This document shows positions 10,841 through 22,031 of a stretch of 64,000 nucleotides of DNA, in pieces. The notes under the pieces are model-generated. The model had not been told where the DNA came from. It ran no database searches and worked only from the letters and a program-made list of their open reading frames with translations. Source of the DNA: Torymus aiolomorphi (lineage: Eukaryota; Arthropoda; Insecta; Hymenoptera; Torymidae); the NCBI GenBank assembly GCA_036365515.1, contig CM070874.1:99058442-99122441 (forward strand), in the 5' to 3' direction. Both the position numbers and the translations under genes were made by a program. Numbering within the stretch: the first letter of the stretch is position 1; every line of letters starts with the position of its first letter.

Positions 10841-11754
10841 ATTATTATTATATTCTTAAAATATAACAGAATTGTATATATAATTAATTATAAAAGTAAA
10901 TTTAGTATTCAATTTTAAATATTGGTAGCTGTAATATTTATTATCTAAATGTTTATAATACCTGCATGATGTAATTTTATGCCCTTGTTTGTTAAGTAAT
11001 CCGTAAGTTTGTTATTACGTATTGCTATTTTTGCAGCATTAAAAACAAAAATAATGTAATTTTGAAATATAATGTAATGTAAAATTTTAAGTAAAAACTT
11101 TGTTTTTTCTTTTTACCTGCCTCCTTCGGATCCATCCATTATATTTCAAAATAAACAATTGGAGAGCAATATTCATATTTAACTCAACAAAAAAAATGTA
11201 ATATCCATAACTTGAATAGTTTGACGAATGTTTGGCTTCATTTATCACATCAACTGATTCTCTATAGCTTTTACAAAACTTGCAACAATTTGTTAAGGGC
11301 AGCTGACACAAACTTTTTCTCACAAAATACTCTTTCCGATCCATTTGCAAACTCTTTGCAAGTAGAACGTTGCTGATATTTCTGAAACAAAATAATCACA
11401 AAGTATTTTGTTTCCAAATAAATAAAATTAAACATAAAAACATGATACTTATCTGACAATTGTTTAACATTCTGTTTTCATGTTAATAATACGAACAATA
11501 AGTTGATTTTAAAGTTTGGTGTTTTTAATAATTCTTCTGAAAATGAGCTGTGTTTAAGAGAATGTTAGGTTAAGAATACTACATGCTCACGTCAGCGTCG
11601 TCAGCAGACAGCTCACCGCTCACACGGTAATGCAGCTTTTCTCTCGGCTGGATTACGCGCGCGTTCCAAAACACATTATTTTTGTTGCGTCCTCCCGCTC
11701 TGATCGCTTTGAAGTTAGCCAACGCCGGGTGAAAAATTTTTTGTCTAACACCGC
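10841..11754. other. 3' flank of the hAT element, no gene seen
   Basis: AT-rich sequence up to about 11570, then a GC-richer block (CAGCGTCGTCAGCAGACAGC). Short frames on both strands show no family resemblance. The right terminal repeat of the hAT element was not identified. Confidence 0.35.
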
Positions 11755-12865
11755 TGACTCCATAAGCCTTCCAGAGCACTCGGAGGCAGGCGATCAGGTT
11801 ATGTTTCCTGTACTTTAATTTACAGAAATTGTAGTGAAGTTGAGTTGACATTAAAAATATGCAGAAATGTTTCATAGATTTTATAATGAAAAATTTATTG
11901 TTTTAAACTTTAGAAGTACTATACAAGAAATTCATCATCCTTTTACACACCAATATATTATATTTGTTATATATTGTCAATGCTATTCTTGTAATTTTAA
12001 ACATTAATCAGTCACTAAAAGAATATTAATATGTATATCAAATCATAATTTGAGGCGCACACAGTACAAATTATATCAGGTGTAGTAGATGAGTCTGTTG
12101 AATCCTTATGAGCTTTTATGTTTCATTAAAGATTTTGCATTAACACAACACAGAATGTAAAATTACTTTTCACTATAATCAGTAGACATTGCAACTGCAC
12201 TGGATGATTGATTAGTTTTACGTGCTGCCCTTCTTGTTTCTAATCATAACATAATGCACGAAATAGAATATTATGATACTTTCACTTATTTACACTTACA
12301 CATTATTGTTAATATTTGGTGACGCATCTAAACATTTCCAATTATTCTCATAAGATTTATGATTTCCTTTGGGGTGTCAATTGAATTTGAGTTAATTCAT
12401 GTCCCAATGCTTGAGATTAATTGCACAGACTAACTCTTTCAAACTAAAGCCTAATTTTTATAACTATTTAACAATCTTGATGGTTGAGGACTGTAAACTT
12501 AATGCATGTCCTTATTTTCTTCTTTACATCTGCTGGCCTATTTGATTGAATGTAAAATCTTCTGAAATAAAAAGAAAAACATACACAAAGTATCTATTTA
12601 AAGCATAATTTATATTGTCGAAGAATGTTTTGAGTATTTGCATGATGCAAAAGTATTTTATTGCTTTCAGAATTATTCAAATACACAAAATAATTTTAAT
12701 AATAAGTAAAATAATTATCTAATTTTCTCTCCGTCGTTGCTAAAACGCATTTCTGCATATTTTTAATGTCAACTCATCTTCACTACAATTTTTGTAAATT
12801 AAAGTACAGGAAACATAACCTGATCGCCTGCCTCCGAGTGCTCCGGAAGGCTTTTGGAGTTGAGC
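11755..12865. mobile_element. 1.1-kb element with ~110-bp TIRs
   Basis: AAGCCTTCCAGAGCACTCGG, GCAGGCGATCAGGTTATG and TTAAAAATATGCAGAAATG at 11766-11875 reappear as reverse complements at 12750-12855. The interior (11876-12750) is AT-rich with no long frame. Probably a non-autonomous DNA transposon. Confidence 0.65.
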
Positions 12866-12984
12866 GCTCGCGTCTCTCACAGCTATGCGTTAACCGTTAA
12901 CCATTGTTTACATGCTCTGAACGTCGGCTCGGTTAGCTCAACGTAGGGGTACCAACTTAACTACTAGCCGAAATTTCATTTCCG
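12866..12984. other. Spacer between two elements
   Basis: Moderately GC-rich sequence containing TGCGTTAACCGTTAACCA. Nothing further recognised. Confidence 0.3.
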
Positions 12985-14636
12985 AACGTACCCTTTAGCA
13001 GTCGAAAAACGGAGCTGATACGCTAGCAGCCGGCTCGAATTTTGCAATAAAACGCTTATAAATAAATAATGGAAGGTGTTCATTTTTTATAACTTTCTGA
13101 GCAACATTATGGGCTCACTAGGAGTCTGTATATCCATTTATAGAAAATGAACAGGCCTAGTTTTATTTTAGCAGCCGAAAAACGGAGAAAACGGAGCCGA
13201 TACGCTGTAGCAGCCGGCTCGAATTTTGCAATACAACGCTTATAAATAAATAATGGATGGTGTTCATTGTTTTAAACCTTTCTTAACAACCTTCTGGGCT
13301 TATTAAAGGTCTGTATATCTATTTGTGGACAACGAAGAGGCTTAGTTTTTTTTACAGCCGAAAAAGGGCGTAATCGGCCAGCAGCCGGCTCGAATTTTGC
13401 AATAAAACGCTTATAAATAAATAATGAAAGGTGTTTATTTTTTATAGCATTCTGAGCAACTTTCTGGGCTCATTAGGAGTCTGTATATCCATTTATAGAG
13501 AATGAACAGGCCTAGTTTTATTTTAGGAGCCGAAAAACGGAGCCCATACGCTAGCAGCCGGCTCGAATTTTGCAATAAAACGTTTATAAATAAATGATGG
13601 GATGTGTTCATTTTTTATAACTTTCTGAGCAACATTCTGGGCTCATTAGGAATTAGGAGTCTGTGTATCCATTTATAGAGAATGAATAGGCCTAGTTTTA
13701 TTTTCGCAGTCGAAAAACGTAGCCGATACGCTAGCAGCCTGCTCGGATTTTGCAATAAAATGCTTATAAATAAATAATGGGATGTGTTCATTTTTTATAA
13801 CTTTCTGAGCAACATTCTGAGCTCATTAGGAGTCTGTATATCTATTTATAGAGAATGAACAGGCCTAGTTTTATTTTCGCAGTCGAAAAACGTAGCCGAT
13901 ACGCTAGCAGCCGGCTCGAATTTTGCAATAAAATGCTTTTAAATAAATAATGGAATGTGTTCATGTTTTATAACTTTATGAGCAACATTCTGGGCTCATT
14001 AGGAGTCTGTATATCCATTTATAGAAAATGAACAGGTCTAGTTTTATTTTAGCAGCCGAAAAACGGAGAAAACGGAACCGATACGCTAGCAGCCGGCTCC
14101 AATTTTGCAATAAAGCGCTTATAAATAAATAATGGGACGGGTTCATTGTTTTAAAACTTTCTTAACAACTTTCTGAGCTCATTAGGTCTGTGTATCCATT
14201 TGTAGAAAATGAACAGTCTTAGTTTTATTTTTACAGCCGAAAAACGGGCATAATCGGCGGGAGCTGGCTCGAATTTTGCAATTACGGACTTATAAATAAA
14301 CAATTAAGCATGTTCATGTCATGATACTTTTTTAGCAATTTTCTAGAGATGTTGGGAGTGTATATATTCATTTATTAACAAGTCTATGTTGTGGTTTTGT
14401 GAGTATATATGATTTTTGGAGTAATAGACCTTTTTTTTATATATTTTGATTGTTTAAACAATTGAGTAACAAATTTTGTATATTTTGGCTTTATTTAATG
14501 ATACTTTGTTGTTTTATAGTGAAAAATCATGAATAAAGCATTGTATGTCTCAATAATGAGAGATAGTTCTTTTTGATTGAGAACCACTGCAAAATTCGAA
14601 CTGGCTGCCGGAAGCGGCTGCTAACTTCAGTCTCAT
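12985..14636 (+). repeat. Array of eight ~175-bp satellite units ending in a foldback terminus
   Basis: CAGTCGAAAAACGG or a close variant recurs at about 13000, 13170, 13352, 13527, 13706, 13879, 14053 and 14234 (spacing 170-182 bp). Each unit carries CGAATTTTGCAATAAAACGC, AACTTTCTGAGCAACATTCT and CTGTATATCCATTTATAGA. The last stretch (14330-14636) matches the right end of the nested foldback at 2700-3008, finishing CTTCAGTCTCAT. The left terminus of that family is absent. Confidence 0.8.
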
Positions 14637-14816
14637 GTGAGGAGCACGTTACCCATTTCAGAAGTAGACGAAAGGGGAAAGGAGAGGACGATGACATCGG
14701 GCGAGAGCGTAGGAAGAAGATACGAGGAGCGGAAGTGGAAAGAGTTGGAGTGGATGACAGAGGAGAAGGAAAGAGAATGAAGAAAAAGTAATATAATAAT
14801 AGTAGGACTGAAAAAT

Positions 14817-15195
14817 GATAGGAGATATAGCAAGGAAGACGTAGAAGGATGGCTGAAACAGGAAATTGAAGTAGAAGCTAAGATAGAAAAGACTTGGCGA
14901 ATAAGAACGATATCGAAGAAGTTCTTACTAGGGACCCAATGCACAAGTTACGAGGTAAAGAAAGACATAATGATGAACAAAAAGAAATTGGGGGAGAAAG
15001 AGGTATATATAGACAATAACCTAACATGGAAGGAGAGGTAGATAAGAAATAAGGCATGGACCAAAACAAAGGACATAAGAGAGGAAGGCAAGAAGGCAAT
15101 GGTAGTGGGGCTAAGGAAAGTCCGAACAGAAGAAGGGACATGGACGTGGAGCGAAAGAAAAGGAAAATGGTTTCTTGACAAGGAACATAAATTAC
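14817..15195 (+). pseudogene. LINE ORF1-like fragment
   Basis: Frame 14817-15043 reads SKEDVEGWLKQEIEVEAKIE, then VYIDNNLTWKER and a TAG; the same frame continues with AWTKTKDIREEGKKAMVVG. This resembles the RRM-like and C-terminal part of insect LINE ORF1 nucleic-acid chaperones (family knowledge, not checked by search). Highly charged. The 5' part is lost in frame-broken sequence before 14817. Confidence 0.55.
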
Positions 15196-15699
15196 AGGAA
15201 TCCCAGGAAAGTAACACAGAATAGAATCAAAGAACCGGATGAGGAAGGAGAAGGAGAGAGGGAAGAGAAGCATGAAGTAAGAGTTAAAGATAAGGGCGTT
15301 TTGAATGCGGTGTTTTGGAATGTTGCAAATACGGCAAGTATGAAGAATGAAGATTGGGAATACGTGGAAAGGTTTGATATCATAGGTCTAGTGGTAACAT
15401 GGGAAGAAGAGGACAAGGGTTGGAGAGCAGAACAAGAACTGAGCAACTATGATGTAAAGGTGAAATACGCAGTAAGGGAGAAGAGAAAGGGTAGGGCTAA
15501 AGGAGGCTTACTACTAGCGTTTAAGAAAGGATTGGGACTGGAAGTTGAATGGGTGGAGAGCATGACAGACGGGGCCATAGCGGCAAGATGGAGGAAGGAA
15601 AGAGAAAATTGGTTATGGGGGCTCACGTACATGAGACATCACAAAAAGGAGAACTATAAAGCAATGGAAGAATGGATTGAAAACAATAAGGAATACTGA
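15175..15699 (+). pseudogene. LINE apurinic-type endonuclease fragment
   Basis: The N-terminal part of the endonuclease that nicks target DNA: VLNAVFWNVANTASMKNED (metal-site Asn in WN), then FDIIGLVVTWEEEDKGW and GLLLAFKKGLGLEVEWV. Where the family has a catalytic Glu (LxET-like), this copy reads GLVVTW, so that residue appears replaced. The frame ends at TGA 15697. The rest (to about 16010) is readable only in other frames, including GATCAAATCTGACCACCTATC near 15980, which encodes an SDHL-type motif (IKSDHLS). Confidence 0.7.
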
Positions 15700-16050
15700 A
15701 TGGAGACTTCAACACCAGAGCGGCTACAGAAGGAGAACTGTGAAATGGAGAAGGAGAGAAGGAGGACAGGAAAAGCAAGGACATGACCATCAACGGGGAT
15801 GGGAAGGAGTTGGTAAGTTGGTTGGAGGAACACGGTATGGGTATAGGCTACGGCACGACAAAAGGAGACGAAAGGGCTAATGGACACAAATTGGACAAAG
15901 AGGTTGTACAACAGTAGACTACGTGGTAAGAAACGAAGAAGGAAGGAGGAAACTAGAGAGAGTGCGGATAGGAGAAAAGATCAAATCTGACCACCTATCC
16001 TTGGAACAGAAGTTGAAATGAACGGGAGCGAGAGTGGTAAGTAGAGAAGT

Positions 16051-16055
<5 letters not shown>

Positions 16056-16114
<59 letters not shown>
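16056..16114. repeat. (GA)n microsatellite in the LINE
   Basis: About 29 uninterrupted GA dinucleotides between endonuclease and reverse-transcriptase remnants; probably expanded after insertion. Confidence 0.95.
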
Positions 16115-16118
<4 letters not shown>

Positions 16119-16376
16119 AGGAAGGGAGGAAAAAGGATGATAAGATGGAATGAGGAAAGCGTACAGGAGTTCAAGAGGAAGTTGGTAGAGTATGGCCAGG
16201 TAACGAGCTGGGTGGAAATGAAGGAGAAGGTACTCAAAGCACTCCCGAGAATAGAGATAAGGAGTAGAAAGGATATATTATGAGGAGAAATGGTGGGACG
16301 CAGAGTGCCACAGGAAGAAAGTGGAACTGAGGGAGTCCTTGAGAAGCCTAAGGAGGGGAGAAATTAAGGAAGAGGA

Positions 16377-17643
16377 GTGGAGGAAACGGAGAAGAGAATA
16401 CAGGTATTTTCTAGAGGAAAAAGAAGAAGCAAAGACAAGGGATGGTTGGAGGAAATCGAAGAGGACAAGAGGATGAGACTCTTTTGGAAAGCTGTGGGTT
16501 CTGGCAAGATAAGGGGGGCAATGGTAGGCAGATCAATTACAAAGGAACAATGGAGGGAACATTTCAGAGGACAGTACATTATAGGAGAAGAAGATATGAC
16601 AGCGGCAGGGGAGAAGAACAGAATGGAGAAAATGGCGGAGCCTCAGGAAATAACAGTGGCAGAGATTGCGGAGATAATAAAGAATCTCAAGAAAAAAAAG
16701 GCGGCGGGACAGGACGAAATTACTAACGAAGCTTGGATAATAGGAGAAGAGGAGCTGAGAGGAGACCTAAGAACTATAGTCAACAAGATATGGAAAGGAG
16801 GGGTCATACCAGAGGAATGGAAGACCGGGACAATCAAACCGATACACAAGAAGGGGAATAAAAAGGAGGTAGGTAACTACAGAGGTATAACGCTGATGGA
16901 CACGGGCAATAAGATATATGCAGAAATAGTAAGGAAAAGATGGAAAAAGAGCTCGCTGAGAAAGAGGTTTTGGACGACACACAGTTGGGATACAGAGAAG
17001 AAAAAGGAACAGCGGAGGCCATATACGTGTTAAAAGAGTTAATGAGGAAAGGAGTGGAAAAGGGAAGAGGGAAAGTGTTTGTGGGATTCGCGGACATGAA
17101 GGCCACTTTCGACAGACTCAAGAGGGAGAAGATATGGGAAAGACTCAGGAGGAAGGGCGTAAATGGGACGCTGATAGACAGAATGAGAAGTCTTTTTCGA
17201 GGAACGAGAGCAAGGATAGAAATCGAAGGAGAAATGATAGATGAATTTGGTTGGGGTACTGGAAGGTGTAAGGCAAGGAGCCACTGAGCCCAACGCTATT
17301 TAATATAGCCATGGCAGACCTGGAAGAAGAAATGGAGAGAGTACAAGGAAGTGGAACGTGGCTGGGGAAAAAAAGGAGGGTCAGGACGATATCATATGCG
17401 GATGACATTTCGCTCATTGCGGAAGAAGAGGAGGTGATGAAGGATATGTTGAAAAGGTTTAAAAGATGGATAGCAGGGAAAGGACTGGAATTAAACGCGA
17501 AGAAGACGAAGATAGTGATGTTCAGGAAGGGAGGAGGTAGAAACAAGGAGGTAACTTTCAAATGGAATGATGAAGAACTGGAAATCGTGAAGAAATTCTC
17601 ATATCTAGGATCCACCATGATTGGGAACAACTCGGAGACATAA
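16377..17643 (+). pseudogene. LINE reverse transcriptase core, frame-broken
   Basis: Reverse transcriptase domain in three frames: 16377-16970, 16940-17287 and 17311-17643. Visible motifs in order: KKKKAAGQDEITNEAW, IPEEWKTGTIKPIHKKG, YRGITLMDTGNKIYA, motif A FADMKATFD, motif C SYADDISLIA, and FSYLGSTM of the thumb. The first shift falls near 16940-16970 (LEKEL region), the second near 17270-17300. Key Asp residues of motifs A and C are kept, but the gene is not translatable. Confidence 0.85.
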
Positions 17644-17754
17644 CACATAAAGAAAATAAAAGGCAAGATGAACGGCGTACTAGGAAGAATTTAGAGTATA
17701 GCAGAAAGGAAATTTAAGAATCACTGGGGGCTAAGGATAAGACTATTCGAGACG

Positions 17755-18495
17755 ATGGTGAAAGGAGTTATCATATATGGCGCAGAGAACTGGGGCTGGA
17801 AAGAATGGAAGGAACTAGAGAAGATAAAAATGAAGTACGTAAGGTGGACTCTAAAGCTGAACAGGAATACACCTTGGCATACAATCAGGAAAGACACAGG
17901 AATAAGAAAAATAGCAATGGACGCAGCAATCAGGGCAATGAAGTTCGAAGAAAAGTTAAGCAGAGCGAAAGAGGATTCACTGGAGCGGGTAAATTGGGAA
18001 CAGGTGTGCAAAGACGAAGAGGAAAAATGGAGAAGGAAGGACAGAGGAAAATCTTGGAATGGAAAAAGGGAGTTTTTGGAGAGTGTAGGAATCTCAGTTA
18101 GAGAGTAGAATGACTGTGTAAGGATGGGATGGGACAAGACGCCAGATATTAAAGAGAGGATGGACGACATACACAAAGAGGAAACAGATAGAGAGGTAAG
18201 TGAGTCATCCTACGCAAAGGAAGCGGCAGAGTTATTGGGTAACGATGATGGACCGGTGTACGGGAAATTTGAAGTTAAAAAATCAAGAAATGGGCTGAAC
18301 ATGCTGGCCAGATTCCGTATGGGCAATGAAGCAAGGGCTAATGAATACTGGAGAAGAGAGGAGGAGAGAAGGTGCAGAACATGTGCAGAAGAAACCGAAA
18401 CGACGAGGCACATATTGGAAGAATGTAGAATAACTGGAAAAAGTGGCATGGATTGGAAAAGGCAATTGGAAAGCGCGCAGGATAGAACATTGTAG
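17755..18495 (+). pseudogene. LINE C-terminal region with zinc-knuckle-like motif
   Basis: ETMVKGVIIYGAENWGWKEW and the following helical region (17755-18108) match the post-RT part of insect LINE ORF2. After TAG at 18106 the same protein continues at 18124, ending in CRTCAEETETTRHILEEC (Cx2C...Hx4C). The frame ends at 18493. Confidence 0.7.
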
Positions 18496-18599
18496 ATAGA
18501 CCCGTAGACCCGCATGGTATTAGAAGAGAGGGGGCGGTTGCTGCGGTCGACCAGAGGCAAAGAGCACGTGGGAACATAACCGCAATTACCAGTGAAACA

Positions 18600-19366
18600 A
18601 GAAATATAACAGCAGAAGAGAATTGGAAAGATGGAAGGAAAATTAAGAGAGAATCAGGGAAGGTTATTGGAAATGAGAAAGAGAACAAAAAGACTTGAAA
18701 AGGAAATGGAGGGACTGCGAAAGGAATGGGAAAGATACAACAACAAGCCAAGGCAAAGAAGGAAAAGAAAAGAATGGAGGAAAGATTAAGGAAAATTGAG
18801 GAGAAAATGGTTGGAGGAAGAAGGATTAAAGGGAGGGGAAGTGACAGTGAATGGAGTGACTAGAAAGATTGGCAGAGTGAGAAGACAAGTGAGAGCGAAG
18901 AAGAGAGAAGCAGAAAACGAATGAGAAGTGAGATAAGGATAGCGAGCCCAAGTCACACTGAAAGAATGAAGAGTAAGGATAGACGGAGGAGTAAGGAGAG
19001 GGAGAGAGGAGGAAGGGACGTAGTAGAGAGGCATAGGAGTAAAGTGCTAATGTTCAGGAAAGGGAGAAAATGGGAGGCGGACACGAGCATAACCGAATGG
19101 CTACAAATGGAGATGGGAGAGAAGTTGGATGTGGTAATGGAGCCGACGAAGGATACACAAGTATTTAAAGTGTGGTGCGAAGGAAGTGACACAAAGAGAA
19201 AAATATGGGAGGCAAAGGACAAGTGGGAGGAGGATGAAGTTGGAAAGGTTGAAGAATGGAGGACGATTGCAGAGAGAAAGGCAAGAGCAAGGGCTCTAGA
19301 TGATATGAAGAAGGCAGCTAGAAGGGCAGGCTACAAGGATGCCAATTTGGATCAAAGAGGATGAAT
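18600..19366 (+). pseudogene. Coiled-coil, charged ORF fragments of unknown role in LINE 3' region
   Basis: 18630-18790 encodes a Lys/Glu-rich coiled coil (MRKRTKRLEKEMEGLRKEW). 18921-19364 encodes a 147-residue basic frame with VLMFRKGRKWEADTSITEWL and WEEDEVGKVEEWRTIAERKA. The look is ORF1-like, so it may be a piece of a second LINE whose tail is at 19605, or an unusual 3' ORF of this one. Not assigned to a family. Confidence 0.4.
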
Positions 19367-19610
19367 GGAGAGAGAAAAAAGAAGGGGAGCTGACTAATGA
19401 AAGGTGACAGGGAAGGGGAGGAGATGGACAGGAGGAGCAATGCAGGAAAAGTGAGGAAGGAGGCAAAAGAAATACACAAACACACTAACATAGACACATT
19501 GTACACTGCATACACTGACACACATACACACACCGTCAAGAATGTAGTAGTAAAACACTTGTAATATAATAGAATCAATTTGGTTTAATAAAGCACATTA
19601 TTATTACCAA

Positions 19611-20518
19611 GTATTCGATACAGCAACAAATGTTAATGTTCAGAATGAAATTGCAGACGTTGAAAACGAAGATACTCTACATGTCAAGAACTTTGTTTAC
19701 AACTTTGCTGAAGATTATACTGCTGAACATGAAACAGCTGCGATTTCTAGTATAAGCACTAATATTTTGAATGGCTTAGACTTAAAAAGCAGGAGAATTG
19801 TCGATATTAATTGTTTGTTGCAATCATTCATTCATCTTTACAGAAAACTATTCCTTTACTAAATGTTTCGCAGCTAATATTAATGCTACAGAATCAGTAG
19901 AAAAAGGTTCAGACACAACAAATTTTTTTGAATGCACTAATTGCAAATTTCAACAGTGGATTTCCGTCGAGCCAGAGAAACATAAGAGTTTCCCTATCAA
20001 TAAAATGAACGTATTAGCAACTGTTGTTTCTGGGACAGATTATGAAGGCCTTAAGAAACTCTGTGCGGGAATGAACATATCGTGTATCACGTTTATGGAC
20101 AACATAAATATTGCAAGAGTCGAGGTTTGAATCGCACTAAACGCAGAAACGAAAAGAATTTGATTCCTGTTATAAAGGCTTGCCGTATTTATGATAGTAT
20201 AGAAGAAGCAGTTAAAAAAGTAAGTTGCTATACTGAAAGTTTGTTGCGTAAAGTGACAACGAATGCTGCAGAAAACTTCAGTTCTCGAATCGTCAAATAT
20301 ATTGACGGGAAACGTACTAATCACTTTCGCAGATTCTTATTATATTAGATGTTTGGTTGGAGCAATACAATATAATACTGGATCTATATATGGAACATTA
20401 AGTGGCTATATCGATGAAGATTTTGATATTGCTATTGACGTAGAGGCACAGCATCAAGTTAAAATATTCGGGAATAAATTATTGTCTCAGTCAAAAGGTG
20501 AGGAAAAAAGACAGTAGC
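19611..20518 (+). pseudogene. Mutator-like transposase remnant (copy 1), catalytic core deleted
   Basis: Frame 19611-19860 reads ILNGLDLKSRRIVDINCLLQ, then shifts to 19845-20130 (FFECTNCKFQQWISVEPEKH, with Cx2C, then NKMNVLATVVSGTDYEGLKK and LCAGMNISC). The next recognisable block (KNLIPVIKACRIYDSIEEAV, then TTNAAENFSSRIVKYIDGKR) belongs after the DDE core. About 300 residues present in copy 2 (both Asp motifs) are missing at about 20100-20140. The NAAENF block carries the position of the third acidic residue. Another shift near 20325 leads to SYYIRCLVGAIQYNTGS. The C-terminus runs toward the nuclease module. Upstream coding sequence is replaced by the LINE. Confidence 0.75.
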
Positions 20519-21344
20519 GATAACCATCAGGAGCCTGATGTTTCAAAGGAAGTATATGATGCATTAGTCCGTAATCACTTTCAACAGTTAGAAACGGACA
20601 GAGACAATCGAGATGAAATTGAAAAAAATACTATTAAACAACACGAATCAGATGAGTGGAACATATGAAAGAAGACAAAAGCTGTTGACAGCATCTAAAT
20701 TTGGTATAATTTACAAATTACGAGATTCTACATCCTGTGCAGGGACTGTTACGAGCATATTATACCCCATCCAACTAGATTTACCTCAGCTAAAATATGG
20801 CCATAAGAAGGAGAAAGTGGCTATTCCTTTAGTAGAAAAGAAAATGAATGTCAAAATCGAACCAGCTGGTTTATTAATCAACAGTGAAAAACCATACTTA
20901 GCTGCAAGTTTAGATGGAAAAATATGAAAAGATGGAATGATTGAAATAAAATCGCAATATACTGCCCGAGACGTGACACTCTTACAAGCAGTTAAATAAA
21001 TTAAGCATGTCAGAGATATTTTTCATCCAACAAATGTTAAAAAATTAAATAGAAAACATTCATATTATTATCAAGTTCAAGGATGTCTCCATATCAGTCA
21101 AAGGAATTATTGCTTGTTCATTCTATTTACTCCAAAAGGCATTCATATTGTAAGGGAAGAGTATGACAGACAATTTTGGGAGATTAAAATGGAACCAAAG
21201 TTTACAAGATTTTATATGGAATGTTTATTACCAGAAATTGTTGATATTCGCGTACGTAGAAATATGCCTATCAAAGAGCCCACTTATCAAAAAGCTAAAA
21301 ATGAAAAAGAAAGTCGAGCTGCTCGAGTTACTAAAAAAAATTAG
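20519..21344 (+). pseudogene. YqaJ-type (PD-(D/E)XK) nuclease module, copy 1
   Basis: A nuclease fold related to phage recombination exonucleases. A linker (20525-20660) leads to ERRQKLLTASKFGIIYKLRD, LPQLKYGHKKEKVAIPLVEK, the metal-site stretch KPYLAASLDGKI, then EIKSQ (E-x-K) and HSYYYQVQGCLHISQRNYCL (the Q-containing motif), closing with REEYDRQFWEIKMEP. Order and spacing match the family. Two nonsense codons (TGA 20925, TAA 20998) and a frameshift near 20655 disable it. It continues directly from the transposase remnant, so both belonged to one transposon protein. Confidence 0.85.
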
Positions 21345-22031
21345 AAAACAATAACAAGGTCAAACAGGTAGCACAGAAAAAATCTGAGCCTAAGAAAATC
21401 GATTTGACGATAATTGATAATGTAAATATGTATGAATCATACTATAGCGATGGTGTTGAAGAAACTCATGCTAACGTAGATTTGAAGTATTTTCAATCTA
21501 CAATAAAGAAAAATTCCATACTCACTAAAATAAAAAAGCAGTTGCCAAAAATGTCTGCTATTGGATTCCCGAAAAGAAATAATATGGACCAAATTTCTAT
21601 CTTAAATATTAAAAAATCCAAAGAAACTTCTAATGGTCCACATTCTTCTTTAAGTAATGAAAAATGTTAAGAAACACTTAATGTATGTAATTCAGCAATA
21701 AATATTAATCAAGTCATTTCCAATATAATGGCTATTAATGATTTTTTACTTGGCGATGTTTAGAAACATTTATGAAAATTGTTTGACGACATTTACCTGA
21801 TTTTGAAATTCATGTTCAACATTTTTTTCAAAACATATACAAATAGTGGGAGGTAATCAATTTCAACATTGGATGTGTATATTTTTTAATGGATGCGATT
21901 TGTTTATTTACGAAAGTCTAAATGGTATAGAATATAACTTTCTGCATGAACAAGAAAAAAAAACCGCTGCCAATCCATTGGCCCATGGCTTCCTCAAACT
22001 TAATTTGCTGATTCCTTTAATTAATTTTTAA
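21345..22031 (+). pseudogene. C48/Ulp1-like protease module, copy 1
   Basis: After a low-complexity linker (21404-21670) the sequence resumes with INDFLLGDV. In a shifted frame it reads HLPDFEIHVQHFFQNIYK. Then 21846-22031 gives GGNQFQHWMCIFFNGCDLFI and YESLNGIEYNFLHEQEK. The HW...(Y)DSL layout is that of Ulp1-type cysteine proteases, where His and Asp are catalytic; here the Asp position reads Glu (YESL). The final catalytic Cys region is not seen before the stop at 22029. Nonsense and frameshifts are present. Homology is inferred by motif only. Confidence 0.55.

Larger units (their letters stand above)
14637..19605 (+). mobile_element. Degenerate LINE (APE-type non-LTR retrotransposon)
   Basis: A roughly 5-kb purine-rich stretch whose plus-strand frames, read across frameshifts and stops, give ORF1, endonuclease, reverse transcriptase with YADD, and a C-terminal zinc-knuckle-like region. 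The 3' end resembles LINE tails (TTTAATAAAGCACATTATTA at 19581-19600). It directly precedes transposase coding sequence at 19611, suggesting insertion there. The purine bias makes many long open frames on the opposite strand that are not genes. The clade is not assigned. Confidence 0.85.

Noticed and set aside
17145..18751. Several long open frames on the minus strand across the LINE
   Set aside because: They are opposite-strand shadows of a purine-rich coding region: rich in Ser, Phe, Leu and Pro, with no domain match.
19611..22031. Integrated virus, because of the YqaJ recombinase-type domain
   Set aside because: The domain is joined to Mutator-like transposase sequence in both copies and no viral structural genes are seen; a transposon explains it better.
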